This document shows, one piece after another, positions 53,173 through 62,552 of a stretch of DNA of 64,000 nt. Both the position numbers and the translations under genes were made by a program. Each line of letters begins with the position of its first letter. Position 1 is the stretch's first letter. This DNA is from Negativicutes bacterium (GTDB taxonomy: Bacteria > Bacillota_C > Negativicutes > Sporomusales_B > JARLHX01). Under the pieces are notes generated by a model. The model saw only the letters and a program-made list of their open reading frames with translations. It was not told the DNA's origin and did no database searches. The stretch covers positions 12,149 to 76,148 of the forward strand of contig JARLHX010000127.1 in the NCBI GenBank assembly GCA_031292035.1, given 5' to 3'.

Positions 53173-53964
53173 TTAGGAGTGTTTTTTGACGGGAATACCG
53201 CTTTCGCAGGGCACCCCGGCCTGGCATTTGCCGCAGCCATACCGCGGCTCAAAACGGATCTTTACCCTGTCAAGAAAGTCGCTGCAGACGGCGTTGTCTT
53301 TGCCGGCTTCAGTAATCGCCAGCGGCGGACAGCGCGGGATGCAGGCCCCGCATTTGCTGCAGTTTTCCTCGCGTTCACTGTAGTAGCGAGGGGTGGCCAC
53401 CAAATCGGCGTTCACGATGACACTGCCAAAGCGGCCGGCCGATCCGGCTTTGGTTATCATTGAGCGGCTCAGACTGAAGGTTCCGAGACCGGCGATAAAT
53501 GCTACATGCCGCTCCGACCAGTTGCTCCGGCGACTGACCACCTTGAAGCGAGGGTCATGCGGCGGCACGATGGCCTGAAAACCGGCAGCGGTAAAATATT
53601 CGGCCAAAAACCGGCGCAGCCCATTATTGAACATTTCGCCTTCGATCCGTCCGTACAGCCACTCCACCGCCGCCAGGCCCATCGTCCGGTTGGCCTTGCG
53701 GACAGGCTGGGTAAATGGCAGGAAATAAGATACGACGGCCCGGCTTCCGGGGAGCCACTGGTTAGGCGAAAGATGCTGGGGTCCCACTGCATCCTCTTCT
53801 TTAAGGCTCTCGAAAAGAGGATCATCGGCTGCAGCCACCGCCAGCAGCGGAGGATCGAAGATCTGGAGGTCATTCAAGTCTTTGGCTAGATTAAGCGAAC
53901 TTTCCTCGGCAAACCTGGTTGTCGCCTGGATGATGTCTTCCAAAAGCAATACCGCCACCCCCAT
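53173..53964 (-). CDS. 4Fe-4S protein of the QueG-like epoxyqueuosine reductase family
   Basis: This 263-residue cytosolic protein has the QueG-like start LLLEDIIQATTRFAEESSL and LPGSRAVVSYFLPFTQPVRKANR. The C-terminal cluster site is ENCSKCGACIPRCPPLAI, with CGKCQAGVPC following. True QueG binds a corrinoid and two 4Fe-4S clusters; here the second set of cysteines is arranged differently (C-x2-C-x4-C). The annotation is family-level only, and another reductase role is possible. The start is uncertain; ATG at 53964 (aaggatt upstream) is preferred over 54000. Confidence 0.78.
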   Translation of the reverse strand: MGVAVLLLEDIIQATTRFAEESSLNLAKDLNDLQIFDPPLLAVAAADDPLFESLKEEDAVGPQHLSPNQWLPGSRAVVSYFLPFTQPVRKANRTMGLAAVEWLYGRIEGEMFNNGLRRFLAEYFTAAGFQAIVPPHDPRFKVVSRRSNWSERHVAFIAGLGTFSLSRSMITKAGSAGRFGSVIVNADLVATPRYYSEREENCSKCGACIPRCPPLAITEAGKDNAVCSDFLDRVKIRFEPRYGCGKCQAGVPCESGIPVKKHS

Positions 53965-54118
53965 TAATTGCTGAATCCTTACCAGAAACAGTATTCGCAA
54001 TCCCTTCGCCGGAATCCTACTGGAAAAAGTTCGCCAGAAAATAAAAAAATGAAAGGAATAATAAGGGTTGGGCGGAATACTAAGGGAGAATAAGCAAAGT
54101 TTGGAGGAGATCTTTATT

Positions 54119-55219
54119 ATGGAACTTTCCTTTCACATGCCGACAAAAATTTATTTCGGCGCTGATTGCATCAGCAAGAATGGCGCCGAATATTCCCGCT
54201 GGGGCAAACGAGCCCTCATCGTCACCGGCCGCAACTCGGCGCGGGCCAGCGGCGCGCTGGCTGACGTCGAGCAAGTACTGACCCAGCAGGGGATGGAATG
54301 GGCTGTTTTTGATCAGATCGAAGAAAATCCGACCATCGAGATGGTGGAGGCAGGTGGGCAGGCAGCCCGCCGGGCGGCAGCCGACCTGATAATCGGTATC
54401 GGCGGCGGATCGCCGCTAGATGCGGCGAAAGCCATCGCCGTTCTGGCGGTCAACGAAATTCCTGCCGTCAGCCTGTTCGACGGAAAATTCCCGGTGCGGC
54501 CCCTGCCGGTGATCGCCGTGCCATTGACCGCAGGAACGGGCAGCGAGGTCACCCAGTATTCGATTCTGATTGATGCTCAGCGTCAGACCAAACGGAGTTT
54601 CAGTCATCCGGACATCTTCCCCAAGGCGGCCTTTCTGGACGCCAAGTATACCGCCTCTTTGCCCTGGGCGGTGACGGTCAATACGGCGCTTGACGCTTTG
54701 TCCCACGTCCTTGAGGGCTATGTGTCGAAAAAGGCTAACATTCTTAGTGATAGTCTGGCGCTGGAGGCCATTGCTGCTTTTGGCAAAACTCTTGCTGCTC
54801 TGTCCGGCCATTCGACGACTCCTGACGTTAGGGAGCGCCTGCTGTATGTCTCTATGCTCGGCGGAATGGTTATTGCCCACACCGGAACAACGATGGTCCA
54901 TTCTCTGGGCTATTCCTTGACCTATTTCCGCGATATCCCCCACGGCCGGGCCAATGGTCTGCTGCTGGCGGAATATTTGCGGTTTATTCAGCCGGAAGTG
55001 CCTGCGCGGGTGGATGCCATTCTCGGCGCGCTGGGGCTCAAAAGCGTAGACGAGTTCAAGACAGTGTTGCAGGGCCTGTTGGGTGAGATAGAAAAGCTGA
55101 CCGGAAAAGAGATTGAGGAGTTTAGCGGCATCGCCATTCAGGCCGCCAACATCGCCAACACCTCCCGGAAACCGAGTCTGGAAGACCTAAAACATGTGCT
55201 GCAGGAGTCGCTGCGGTGA
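54119..55219 (+). CDS. Iron-containing alcohol dehydrogenase
   Basis: This 366-residue enzyme starts MELSFHMPTKIYFGADCISK after ttggaggagatctttatt. The NAD-binding GIGGGSPLDAAKAIAVL block lies near 97 and AVPLTAGTGSEVTQYSIL near 137. Metal-binding residues follow in DALSHVLEGYVSK, HSLGYSLTYFRDIPHGRANG. The group III ADHs oxidise or reduce short alcohols, aldehydes or diols; the substrate is unknown. It is a single-gene unit closed by a terminator. Confidence 0.92.
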   Translation: MELSFHMPTKIYFGADCISKNGAEYSRWGKRALIVTGRNSARASGALADVEQVLTQQGMEWAVFDQIEENPTIEMVEAGGQAARRAAADLIIGIGGGSPLDAAKAIAVLAVNEIPAVSLFDGKFPVRPLPVIAVPLTAGTGSEVTQYSILIDAQRQTKRSFSHPDIFPKAAFLDAKYTASLPWAVTVNTALDALSHVLEGYVSKKANILSDSLALEAIAAFGKTLAALSGHSTTPDVRERLLYVSMLGGMVIAHTGTTMVHSLGYSLTYFRDIPHGRANGLLLAEYLRFIQPEVPARVDAILGALGLKSVDEFKTVLQGLLGEIEKLTGKEIEEFSGIAIQAANIANTSRKPSLEDLKHVLQESLR

Positions 55220-55253
55220 ATTGTGACTGATTGAAGTTAGTGTAATAGCCGGC

Positions 55254-55290
55254 AAAAGACTACAAAACTCATCGTTTTGTAGTCTTTTTA
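55254..55290 (+). terminator. Rho-independent terminator after the alcohol dehydrogenase
   Basis: A perfect 15-bp stem aaaagactacaaaac/gttttgtagtctttt with a five-base loop ends in a T run. Confidence 0.85.
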
Positions 55291-55379
55291 TGTTGATTTA
55301 GCAGGAAATTTCACGACAAAAACAGAACTAAAAGTTAAATATGTAAAAATTAGGAGAACCTCGATAAAGGAGCATATTT

Positions 55380-57323
55380 ATGAAACGCAAACTAATCGCT
55401 ATTCTTCTCTCAGTCAGTTGCATTCCTCTGGTGTTGTGTTCACTGTATTTTTACTGGATTATACAGCAAAAGACGATCGCCGAGTTTGACGAGTCAAGCC
55501 AAAAGAGCGGGATCGCTATTCAGGGAAATATCGCCAAATTGATGGACGAACAGATGGCCGCTCTGAGGGTACTCTCGAAAAACCCCTATGTGGCAGGGCT
55601 GGATGTCGCCAATGGACGGCAATCGATTGTGGATACCCAAAAAATTTACCCCGGTCTGCTGATTATTGCTTCTGACGCCACCGGGCAGCAAGTGATGCGG
55701 GGCGATGAGATCAAACTGGTGAATGTATCTCAACGGAAATTTTTCCAGACCGCCGTCAAAGGACAGGAGACCATTTCCGAGGTCCTGACCAGCCAGACGA
55801 CCGGGGAACCGATCATCGTCTTTGCCATGCCGCTCCAGGCAGGCGGCAAAATCAACGGTATTATCCAGGGGTCTTTCGAACTGCCTAAACTCCACGAATT
55901 CGTGAAAAAGCTGTCAACCAATCAGAATACCGTATATATTGTCGACTCAGATGGTAAGCTGCTTTCCCATCCTGACGGCGCCCAGGCGAAAGAACGGAAA
56001 GACCTTAGCAAGCTGGATTTCATCCAAAAAGGAAAAAATGGCGAGAGCGGCTTTGAAACGTGGATGAACGGGGAACAGAAGGTCAGGACCTATTATCTTG
56101 CTGACAAGCAAACAGGTTGGATACTCTGTGTCGATACACCGGACAGTGTGCTGGCCGGGTTGCTTAACGGCTACAAATTTCGTTTTCTTGGCATTGTGGC
56201 AGTCACCCTTCTCTTGATCACGGCGGTTGGTTTTGTATACGCCGGAAGGGTGGTCAAGCCGCTGACGCTGCTGGCTAGAAATGCGGCCGACGTGGCTGAC
56301 GGCAATCTAACGGCCGCCGATCTTCAGATCAATTCCAAGGATGAATTTGAGGTGGTTGGCCAGGCTTTTAACCGCATGAAGAAGAATCTGCGGGATTTGG
56401 TCAAAAGCATTGCGGTGTCGGCTGAACAGGTGGCGGCTTCCAGTGAAGAGCTGTTGGCCAGCGCCGAGCAGACGGCCACAGTCAGTAACGATGTGGCGGC
56501 GACAATCGCCGGCGTTTCGGAGGATGCTGAAAAGCAGGTGCAGATTGCCGACGCAACGACCGGCAGGATCAGAGCCCGGGTCGATGATTTTGGCCAAATG
56601 ACAACTGACGCCCAGAATGTCGTGACTGCCACCGAGACGGCAACCAAGCTGGCTTCTGACGGCCAACGGGTGGTCAACGGCGCGGTGGAGCAGATGGGCA
56701 AGCTTTCGGCGACGGTAATGGATTCGACCCAGACGGTGTTGAAATTGGGGAAAAGCTCGGAAAAGATCGGCCTGATTGTTGAGACTATCACCAATATTGC
56801 CAATCAGACCAACCTGCTGGCCCTCAATGCCGCCATCGAGGCGGCAAGGGCGGGCGAGGCGGGACGGGGGTTTGCGGTGGTAGCGGAAGAAGTGCGCAAA
56901 CTCGCCGAACAAAGCGAAGGGGCAGCCAAGGAGATTACCGATCTGATTCGCGCCGTGCAGGCCGACACGGCAAGCGCTGTAACCGCCATGGATGAAGGAG
57001 CTGCGCAGGCTGGCGACGGGGTGCAGGCGGTGAGTACGGCCGGAACGACATTCACGGCGATCGTGACTAATGTCGAGGCGGTCGCGGCACAGACGAAAAA
57101 GATGGCCGGGCTGATTGGCGGCTTTGCCGATGCCAATCAAGCGGTGGTTCAGGACATCGACGCCATGACCTCCCTGAGCCAACGGACGGCGGGCCAGATG
57201 CAGAATATCTCGGCATCTACCGAGGAACAGTCTGCTGCCATGCAAGAGATGGCTGTATCATGCCGTGGGTTAGCCGAAATGGCCCAGGCCCTCCAGACGG
57301 CTGTCGGCAAATTTCGGGTGTAG
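55380..57323 (+). CDS. Methyl-accepting chemotaxis protein (dCache-HAMP-MA)
   Basis: This 647-residue receptor has TM1 at about 5-27 and an extracellular dCache-like sensor at 28-265 ([36 protein letters not shown]). TM2 lies at about 267-289, HAMP at 290-343 and the coiled signalling domain at 360-647, with the canonical hairpin tip [20 protein letters not shown] near 476. The tip binds CheW/CheA. The ligand cannot be predicted. The ATG follows gataaaggagcatattt. A strong terminator follows, so it is monocistronic. Confidence 0.93.
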   Translation: MKRKLIAILLSVSCIPLVLCSLYFYWIIQQKTIAEFDESSQKSGIAIQGNIAKLMDEQMAALRVLSKNPYVAGLDVANGRQSIVDTQKIYPGLLIIASDATGQQVMRGDEIKLVNVSQRKFFQTAVKGQETISEVLTSQTTGEPIIVFAMPLQAGGKINGIIQGSFELPKLHEFVKKLSTNQNTVYIVDSDGKLLSHPDGAQAKERKDLSKLDFIQKGKNGESGFETWMNGEQKVRTYYLADKQTGWILCVDTPDSVLAGLLNGYKFRFLGIVAVTLLLITAVGFVYAGRVVKPLTLLARNAADVADGNLTAADLQINSKDEFEVVGQAFNRMKKNLRDLVKSIAVSAEQVAASSEELLASAEQTATVSNDVAATIAGVSEDAEKQVQIADATTGRIRARVDDFGQMTTDAQNVVTATETATKLASDGQRVVNGAVEQMGKLSATVMDSTQTVLKLGKSSEKIGLIVETITNIANQTNLLALNAAIEAARAGEAGRGFAVVAEEVRKLAEQSEGAAKEITDLIRAVQADTASAVTAMDEGAAQAGDGVQAVSTAGTTFTAIVTNVEAVAAQTKKMAGLIGGFADANQAVVQDIDAMTSLSQRTAGQMQNISASTEEQSAAMQEMAVSCRGLAEMAQALQTAVGKFRV

Positions 57324-57350
57324 GCGACCAGCGAAAAAAGTTAGAGACGA

Positions 57351-57390
57351 ACGAACAACAGCGGTATCACTGTTGTTCGTTTTTTTTTGA
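57351..57390 (+). terminator. Rho-independent terminator after the chemoreceptor
   Basis: acgaacaacag/ctgttgttcgt forms an 11-bp stem with an eight-base loop, followed by nine T residues. Confidence 0.85.
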
Positions 57391-57605
57391 GGGCTGTAAA
57401 CCGGCGGAATCCATCGAATCTAGGGCTGCCGCCTGCCGCCGAAACGGCGAGAACCGGACCTTTCCGGGAGTCGAAGAAAGCAGGAATATGGAGTAATTTG
57501 ATGAAAGTATAGAGCAGAACCCCATCGTCATCTTTCGTTTAGCAGGGCTGAATGAGCTGATCTTTTTTGCGTTGCTCTGCCAAGTTGCGTGCGAGGAGAA
57601 AAACA
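57391..57605 (+). other. Unassigned leader region before the EAL/HDOD gene
   Basis: This 215-bp non-coding stretch has two adjacent small hairpins (cgccgaaacggcg and ccggacctttccgg, about 57437-57466) and an AGCAGGAA element at 57479. I tested it by eye against cyclic-di-GMP, glycine, cobalamin, TPP and SAM aptamers and found no match. Confidence 0.4.
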
Positions 57606-58817
57606 ATGAATGTGTTTATTGCCCGACAACCGATATTTGACAAAGTCCAGCGGGTTGTCGCCTATGAACTCCTTTTTCGCAGCGGAGGCGGCAGTACTTA
57701 CGATTCTGCCAACGGCGACGAGGCGACGCTGAATGTCATCGCTGACGCGTTGTTGCTTTTTGGCCTCGACCGCCTGACTGGTCGCAAGCGGGCGTTTGTC
57801 AACTTTACCGAGAAATTACTGAAGGGTGAAGTTTTGTCGTCTATCCCCAAGGAAATGATTACGGTGGAAATTCTGGAAACGGTTGCGCCCAGTCAGGAAA
57901 TTATCAATACTTGTAAACGTCTGAAAAAGGCCGGTTATCAAATTGCATTAGATGATTTTATCTTTCAGCCCGGCTATGCCCCGCTGTTTGAATATGTCGA
58001 TATCATCAAGGTCGATTTCCGGCAAACCGAAGGCCAGGACCGGCGCAGGGTCATTGAAAAAATCGCTGCTCCTCATATTACCTATCTTGCCGAAAAGGTG
58101 GAGACCAGGGAAGAATTCCAAGAAGCACTGGATTATGGCTACTCTTACTTTCAGGGCTATTTTTTCAGCAAGCCGGAAACCTTGTCCCGACGGGATATTC
58201 CCAGCAAAAAGAATTATTATTTTCAGGTGATCAATGAAGTCAACCGGCCTGATCTCGATTTTGGAAAACTGGAAGCCATCATCAATCGCGATGTGGCCTT
58301 TTCCTATAAATTACTGAAATTTATCAACTCAAGCTCCTTCGGGTTCATGAGTGCAATCAAATCCATCCGCCAGGCGCTGGTGCTGATTGGCCAAAAGGAT
58401 CTGGTGCGCTGGATTACATTGCTGTCGCTGCGGGAATACGGGCTTGACAAGCCCAGCGAGATCATCAGATTGTCGGTGGTCAGAGCGAAATTCGGTGAAC
58501 TGCTGGCCCTGAAAACGCAAAACCGAGAACAAAGCTGGGACATTTTCTTTCTTGGCATGTTTTCGTTGATCGACGCCCTGACCGATCGTCCCCTGGCCGA
58601 AATCTTGTCCGAATTGCCAATTGACGAGGGTATCAAAAACGCTCTTCTCGATGAGGCTGATCAAACTCCGCTCCGCGATTTTTACCAACTAATTCTCTCC
58701 TATGAACAGGGCGATTGGGATGGTCTCGCAACCTTTTTGGCCAAACTAAGAATCGTTGAAGGCGATGTGCCGGCGGCTTATGTAAAAGCCATTGAGTGGG
58801 CTGATACGCTGATTTAA
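57606..58817 (+). CDS. EAL-HDOD signalling protein (YuxH type)
   Basis: This 403-residue cytosolic protein starts NVFIARQPIFDKVQRVVAYELLFRSG, the YuxH-type EAL start in which EALLR is ELLFR. The metal/catalytic positions are only partly kept: VEILETV, ALDDFIFQPGY and IIKVDF are present, and AEKVET stands for the later AExVE. HDOD follows from about 195 (LEAIINRDVAFSYKLLKFIN, ALVLIGQKDLVRWITLLSL). YuxH-like proteins usually bind or sense rather than cleave cyclic di-GMP. The ATG follows gcgaggagaaaaaca. Confidence 0.9.
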   Translation: MNVFIARQPIFDKVQRVVAYELLFRSGGGSTYDSANGDEATLNVIADALLLFGLDRLTGRKRAFVNFTEKLLKGEVLSSIPKEMITVEILETVAPSQEIINTCKRLKKAGYQIALDDFIFQPGYAPLFEYVDIIKVDFRQTEGQDRRRVIEKIAAPHITYLAEKVETREEFQEALDYGYSYFQGYFFSKPETLSRRDIPSKKNYYFQVINEVNRPDLDFGKLEAIINRDVAFSYKLLKFINSSSFGFMSAIKSIRQALVLIGQKDLVRWITLLSLREYGLDKPSEIIRLSVVRAKFGELLALKTQNREQSWDIFFLGMFSLIDALTDRPLAEILSELPIDEGIKNALLDEADQTPLRDFYQLILSYEQGDWDGLATFLAKLRIVEGDVPAAYVKAIEWADTLI

Positions 58818-58871
58818 CGTAAATCTGATTTTTGAACGGCGGCCTTATGCCGCAGTGTGACTGGGGGTTAT

Positions 58872-60827
58872 ATGGTGAGCAAGGAAGATTCGGCGGTCCG
58901 CGGCATGATCGAGATCACGTTTATCTTGCCATACGAAAAGCTGAAAGATGTTGTGAACGCGGTTTTTGATGAGCACCCTTATCGTGGGGTGATAAAAAAG
59001 AATGTCGTTTTAACTGACACCCAAAAACCAAAATCGGCGCAGCTGCGGTTGCGCAGTGATGTCATCATTGCCAGGGGGATCACGATTCCCCTGTTGAAAA
59101 AGATTGGGCCGCACATTCCGGCCATCGAGATTCCGGTTACCGGGTTTGATGTGATGAAGGCGGTCAGTGAATGTGTAAAGCGGTTTGCTGCCCGCAAGAT
59201 CGCTTGTATTGGGTCCACCAATATGATCTATGGCGTCCAGGGCATCAAGGAAATCATGGGCATCGAAATAGAGTGTTCCTCGCTGGAAAGAGAAGAGGAT
59301 GCCGCGCAGATGATTGGGAAGATGCGGGACAGCGGCTGCGGGGCCATTGTTGGCGGACTGCTGGTGAAACGCACCGCCGACGCCCTCGGTATTCCCTGCG
59401 TCATGATTGAGTCCGGTCCGGAAGGCGTCCGACAGGCGCTGGATGAAGCCATCCGTACAGTGCTGGTTGCCCGGAATGAACGCGAGCAGGCTGAACGGTT
59501 CAAGGCCATCATGGAATATTCGTATGAAGGAATTGTCGCCGTGGACCAAGGTGGGTTGATTACCGTCTTTAATCGGTCGGCCCAAAAGATTACCGGTACT
59601 GAGGCCGGCAGCATTATCGGTCGCCGCATCGACGATATTTTGCCTAATATCAATCTTTCCAGAGTGCTGGCCAGCGGCAAAGAAGAACTCGGCGGCCTTC
59701 ACAAGATCAACGAAACGCTGGTTGCCGTTAACTGTGTTCCAATCGTCTTTGACACCACTGTGCTGGGAGCGATTGCCACCTTTCAGAGCGCCAGCAGAAT
59801 CCAGGAAGTTGAAGGCCGGATCAGGAACAGGCTACATGCGAAAGGTCTGACAGCTAAATATCACTTTGAGAATATTGTCGGCGACAGCAAGGCGATTGCC
59901 GAAACCCTCCATACCGCCCGCGAATACAGCAAGGTGGAGTCCAACGTTCTTTTAACCGGAGAAACCGGCACCGGTAAAGAGTTGTTCGCGCAAAGCATCC
60001 ATAATGCCAGCGCCCGCCGCGACGGTCCGTTTGTCGCCGTCAACTGTGCGGCAATACCTGAGCAGCTGCTGGAAAGTGAATTGTTCGGATATTCGGAAGG
60101 GGCTTTTACTGGTGCGGCACGGGGCGGAAAACCGGGACTGTTTGAGCTGGCCCATAACGGCACCCTTCTTTTGGACGAGATCGCGGAACTCTCTTTGACC
60201 CTTCAGGGCCGATTGCTCAGGGTGCTGCAGGAGAAGGAGATCATGCGGCTGGGGGCAGACCGGGTCATTCCGGTTAATGTTCGCATTATTTCTGCCACCA
60301 ACACCAATTTGCGGCAGATGGTCGAAAAAAGCGTCTTTCGCCAGGATCTTTTGTACAGGCTGGATGTGCTGCGGATCTTTTTGCCGCCGCTGCGCAGCCG
60401 CAAAGAGGATTTGCCACTGCTCATCGACCATATTGTCAAGAAAAATAGCGCTAAATTTGGCAAGAAACCAACCGTTTTCAGCCCGGCGGCGATGCAGATG
60501 TTGGCAGAATATCGCTGGCCGGGAAATATCCGCGAGTTGGAGAATATTTGCGAGCGACTGGTCATCCTCAGCGCCGGGGAGCAAGTTGGCGTTGATAAGG
60601 TTTGCAAGGCCCTGTTCGAGGATGGGTACTCTGCCGGCGGCATCGTGCCTGAACCGATGCCGCCCCGTCAGAGGGGAGAGGCGCGCAAACTACAGGAGGG
60701 GGAAATTGATGCCATCCGCGTGGCGCTGCTGGAGGCTGGCAATAATAAGACCGAGGCCGCCCGCATGCTGGGCATCCACAAAGCGACACTATGGCGGAAG
60801 ATTAAACGTTATGGAATTGAGCCTTAG
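58872..60827 (+). CDS. PrpR-type sigma-54-dependent transcriptional activator
   Basis: This 651-residue enhancer-binding protein has an N-terminal PrpR sensor at 5-205 (LPYEKLKDVVNAVFDEHPY; ARGITIPLLKKI). A PAS domain follows at about 210-310 (AIMEYSYEGIVAVDQGGLIT). The AAA+ domain at 330-560 has Walker A GETGTGKELF, the sigma-54 contact loop GAFTGA and Walker B GTLLLDEIA. The C-terminal Fis-type HTH is NKTEAARMLGIHKATLWRKI. It activates sigma-54 polymerase after ligand binding. The ATG at 58872 follows ctgggggttat. The obvious target is the -24/-12 promoter at 60974, 150 bp downstream. Confidence 0.95.
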   Translation: MVSKEDSAVRGMIEITFILPYEKLKDVVNAVFDEHPYRGVIKKNVVLTDTQKPKSAQLRLRSDVIIARGITIPLLKKIGPHIPAIEIPVTGFDVMKAVSECVKRFAARKIACIGSTNMIYGVQGIKEIMGIEIECSSLEREEDAAQMIGKMRDSGCGAIVGGLLVKRTADALGIPCVMIESGPEGVRQALDEAIRTVLVARNEREQAERFKAIMEYSYEGIVAVDQGGLITVFNRSAQKITGTEAGSIIGRRIDDILPNINLSRVLASGKEELGGLHKINETLVAVNCVPIVFDTTVLGAIATFQSASRIQEVEGRIRNRLHAKGLTAKYHFENIVGDSKAIAETLHTAREYSKVESNVLLTGETGTGKELFAQSIHNASARRDGPFVAVNCAAIPEQLLESELFGYSEGAFTGAARGGKPGLFELAHNGTLLLDEIAELSLTLQGRLLRVLQEKEIMRLGADRVIPVNVRIISATNTNLRQMVEKSVFRQDLLYRLDVLRIFLPPLRSRKEDLPLLIDHIVKKNSAKFGKKPTVFSPAAMQMLAEYRWPGNIRELENICERLVILSAGEQVGVDKVCKALFEDGYSAGGIVPEPMPPRQRGEARKLQEGEIDAIRVALLEAGNNKTEAARMLGIHKATLWRKIKRYGIEP

Positions 60828-60830
60828 CCC

Positions 60831-60870
60831 ATTGCAATAAGAGACGCGTTGCACGATTGGCGTTGCAAAA
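60831..60870 (+). promoter_or_regulatory. Candidate activator binding sites (three TTGCA repeats)
   Basis: attgcaat (60831), cgttgca (60847) and cgttgca (60861) lie within 40 bp, about 110-145 bp upstream of the sigma-54 promoter. This is where an enhancer-binding protein would bind. The spacings of 17 and 14 bp are irregular. Confidence 0.4.
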
Positions 60871-60931
60871 TGCGACTGGAGACCAAAGGTGCCTGCGCTG
60901 CCCCGCGGCGAGGCGAACGGTTACAATAGCG

Positions 60932-60974
60932 AATCTTGGAATCCCCTGACGGGATATTCCAAGATTATTTTTTT
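60932..60974 (+). terminator. Terminator of the PrpR-type regulator gene
   Basis: aatcttggaat/attccaagatt forms an 11-bp stem around a short GC-rich loop, followed by atttttttt. It lies directly upstream of the sigma-54 promoter, so the regulator and the catabolic operon are separate units. Confidence 0.75.
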
Positions 60975-60990
60975 GGCACGACGCTTGCAA
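60974..60990 (+). promoter_or_regulatory. Sigma-54 (-24/-12) promoter
   Basis: tggcacgacgcttgcaa gives GG at -24 and GC at -12 with the exact TGGCAC-N5-TTGCA consensus spacing. It lies about 95 bp before the start of the COG4091 gene and next to a PrpR-type activator. Confidence 0.88.
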
Positions 60991-61085
60991 TAAGAAGGGT
61001 AGAAAGGTTGGGGCGGGAGATAGAGCGCTTTAGACAGGAGCGATCCCTAACCAATCCAAATAGTAAATAATAAGGAGGCAAACAA

Positions 61086-62498
61086 ATGATTTACGAAACT
61101 TTATACAAGCATGCCAAAAAGAAAAGCATTCTTGCGGGGATTATCGGTTCAGGTCACTATGGCACTGCCGTTATCACCCAGGCGGCCTACAATGACTATC
61201 TGAAAATACCGGTCATTGCCGACCAGGATGTAAAAAAAGCCCGCCTTGCCTATGAACGGGCCGGACTGACCGCCGATCAGATCGTTGTCTGCGACAGCGC
61301 CCCGGCAGCCAAAAAGGTCATTGAGTCAGGTAAATACGCCATTGTCCAGGATCCCATGCTGCTCATGGACCTGCCGCTGGACGTCATCGTCGAATCTACC
61401 GGCATTGCCGAAGTAGGGGCGCGGCACGGACGGGCGGCTATCGAAAGTGGCAAGCATATTGTCATGATCAACAAAGAGACCGACGCAACCGTCGGCCCCA
61501 TCCTGCAGCATATGGCTCAGAAAAAAGGCCTGGTCTATACCCAGGTCGACGGTGACCAGCACGGCTTGCTGATCGGCCTGGTGAGCTGGGCGAGAACGCT
61601 GGGACTGGAAATTGTCAGCGGCGGCAAGGCGCGGGATTCGGAATTCGTCCTCAACCGGCGCACCGGTATTGCCACCAGTGAAGCCAACGGCGTCAACGTT
61701 TTTGAGACCCAGACCCTCCAACTGAGCCCTGAGCAAATTGCCCTTTTCGACGACCTGCCTTACGGCAAGGCGGCTGAATATGTGCAAAAACGCGAGGCTC
61801 TTTTCACCGGCTTCCCGACCGCTTCAGGCTTCGACCTTTGCGAGATGGTTGTCGCTATGAACGCTACCGGTCTCAAGCCCGACATTCCCGGAAGTCATCA
61901 CCCCATCGCCCGTACCAGCCAGATTCCCCACATCCTCTGCCCACAGGATGAAGGCGGCATCCTCACCCAGTCAGGGATACTGGACATGGTTACCTGCTTC
62001 CGGGATGATTTTGAAGCCGGCCTCGGCGGCGGTGTATTTATCGTTGTTTCTTGCGAAAACGACTACTCCCGGATGATTCTGACCACTAAAGGTCTTATTT
62101 CCAACAAGTCGGGGAAATCGGCATTGATCTTCCGGCCCCACCACCTGTGCGGTGTGGAAACCCCCACTTCGATCGTCTGCGCTGGTCTGCTGGGTGTTAC
62201 CACCGGCAGCGACGTCTACCGCCCGGACTATGACATCGTTCAGACCGCCAAATACGACCTGAAAGCCGGTTATGTGTTCCATGACGACCATGATCCCGGT
62301 CTCAGGACTACGGTATTGCCTTCCAGCCCAATGGCGCCAGGTAATCCTGTGCCGGCTCATCTGCTCCAGTTCTACCCATTGCTGCGCGACGTGTCGGCTG
62401 GCACCATGATTACCTACGATATGGTGGCGAAACCGGTTGGGGCAGCGCTGTGGGAACTGCGGGAACAGCAGGATAAACTCTTTCTTGCCGGCAAGTAA
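61086..62498 (+). CDS. COG4091-type NAD(P)-dependent dehydrogenase with C-terminal SAF domain
   Basis: This 470-residue protein begins with a Rossmann fold (AGIIGSGHYGTAVITQAAYND), with VIVESTGIAEVGARHG and MINKETDATVGPIL as in homoserine-dehydrogenase-like enzymes. A C-terminal SAF domain (VPAHLLQFYPLLRDVSAGTMI) is seen near 420. Annotated as predicted homoserine dehydrogenase, the family has no settled function; its catalytic Lys-Asp pattern differs from true homoserine dehydrogenase. It is first in the sigma-54 operon with an MFS transporter and a DHDPS-family aldolase. The ATG follows taaggaggcaaaca. Confidence 0.88.
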   Translation: MIYETLYKHAKKKSILAGIIGSGHYGTAVITQAAYNDYLKIPVIADQDVKKARLAYERAGLTADQIVVCDSAPAAKKVIESGKYAIVQDPMLLMDLPLDVIVESTGIAEVGARHGRAAIESGKHIVMINKETDATVGPILQHMAQKKGLVYTQVDGDQHGLLIGLVSWARTLGLEIVSGGKARDSEFVLNRRTGIATSEANGVNVFETQTLQLSPEQIALFDDLPYGKAAEYVQKREALFTGFPTASGFDLCEMVVAMNATGLKPDIPGSHHPIARTSQIPHILCPQDEGGILTQSGILDMVTCFRDDFEAGLGGGVFIVVSCENDYSRMILTTKGLISNKSGKSALIFRPHHLCGVETPTSIVCAGLLGVTTGSDVYRPDYDIVQTAKYDLKAGYVFHDDHDPGLRTTVLPSSPMAPGNPVPAHLLQFYPLLRDVSAGTMITYDMVAKPVGAALWELREQQDKLFLAGK

Positions 62499-62552
62499 TA
62501 CCGGCTCTGCAGTACCGCTTTAGAGTTATGAGAGGGAGAATGGAGTGGTCTT

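Noticed and set aside
57391..57605. Cyclic-di-GMP riboswitch before the EAL/HDOD gene
   Set aside because: Despite two small hairpins, the conserved core of the GEMM classes is absent.
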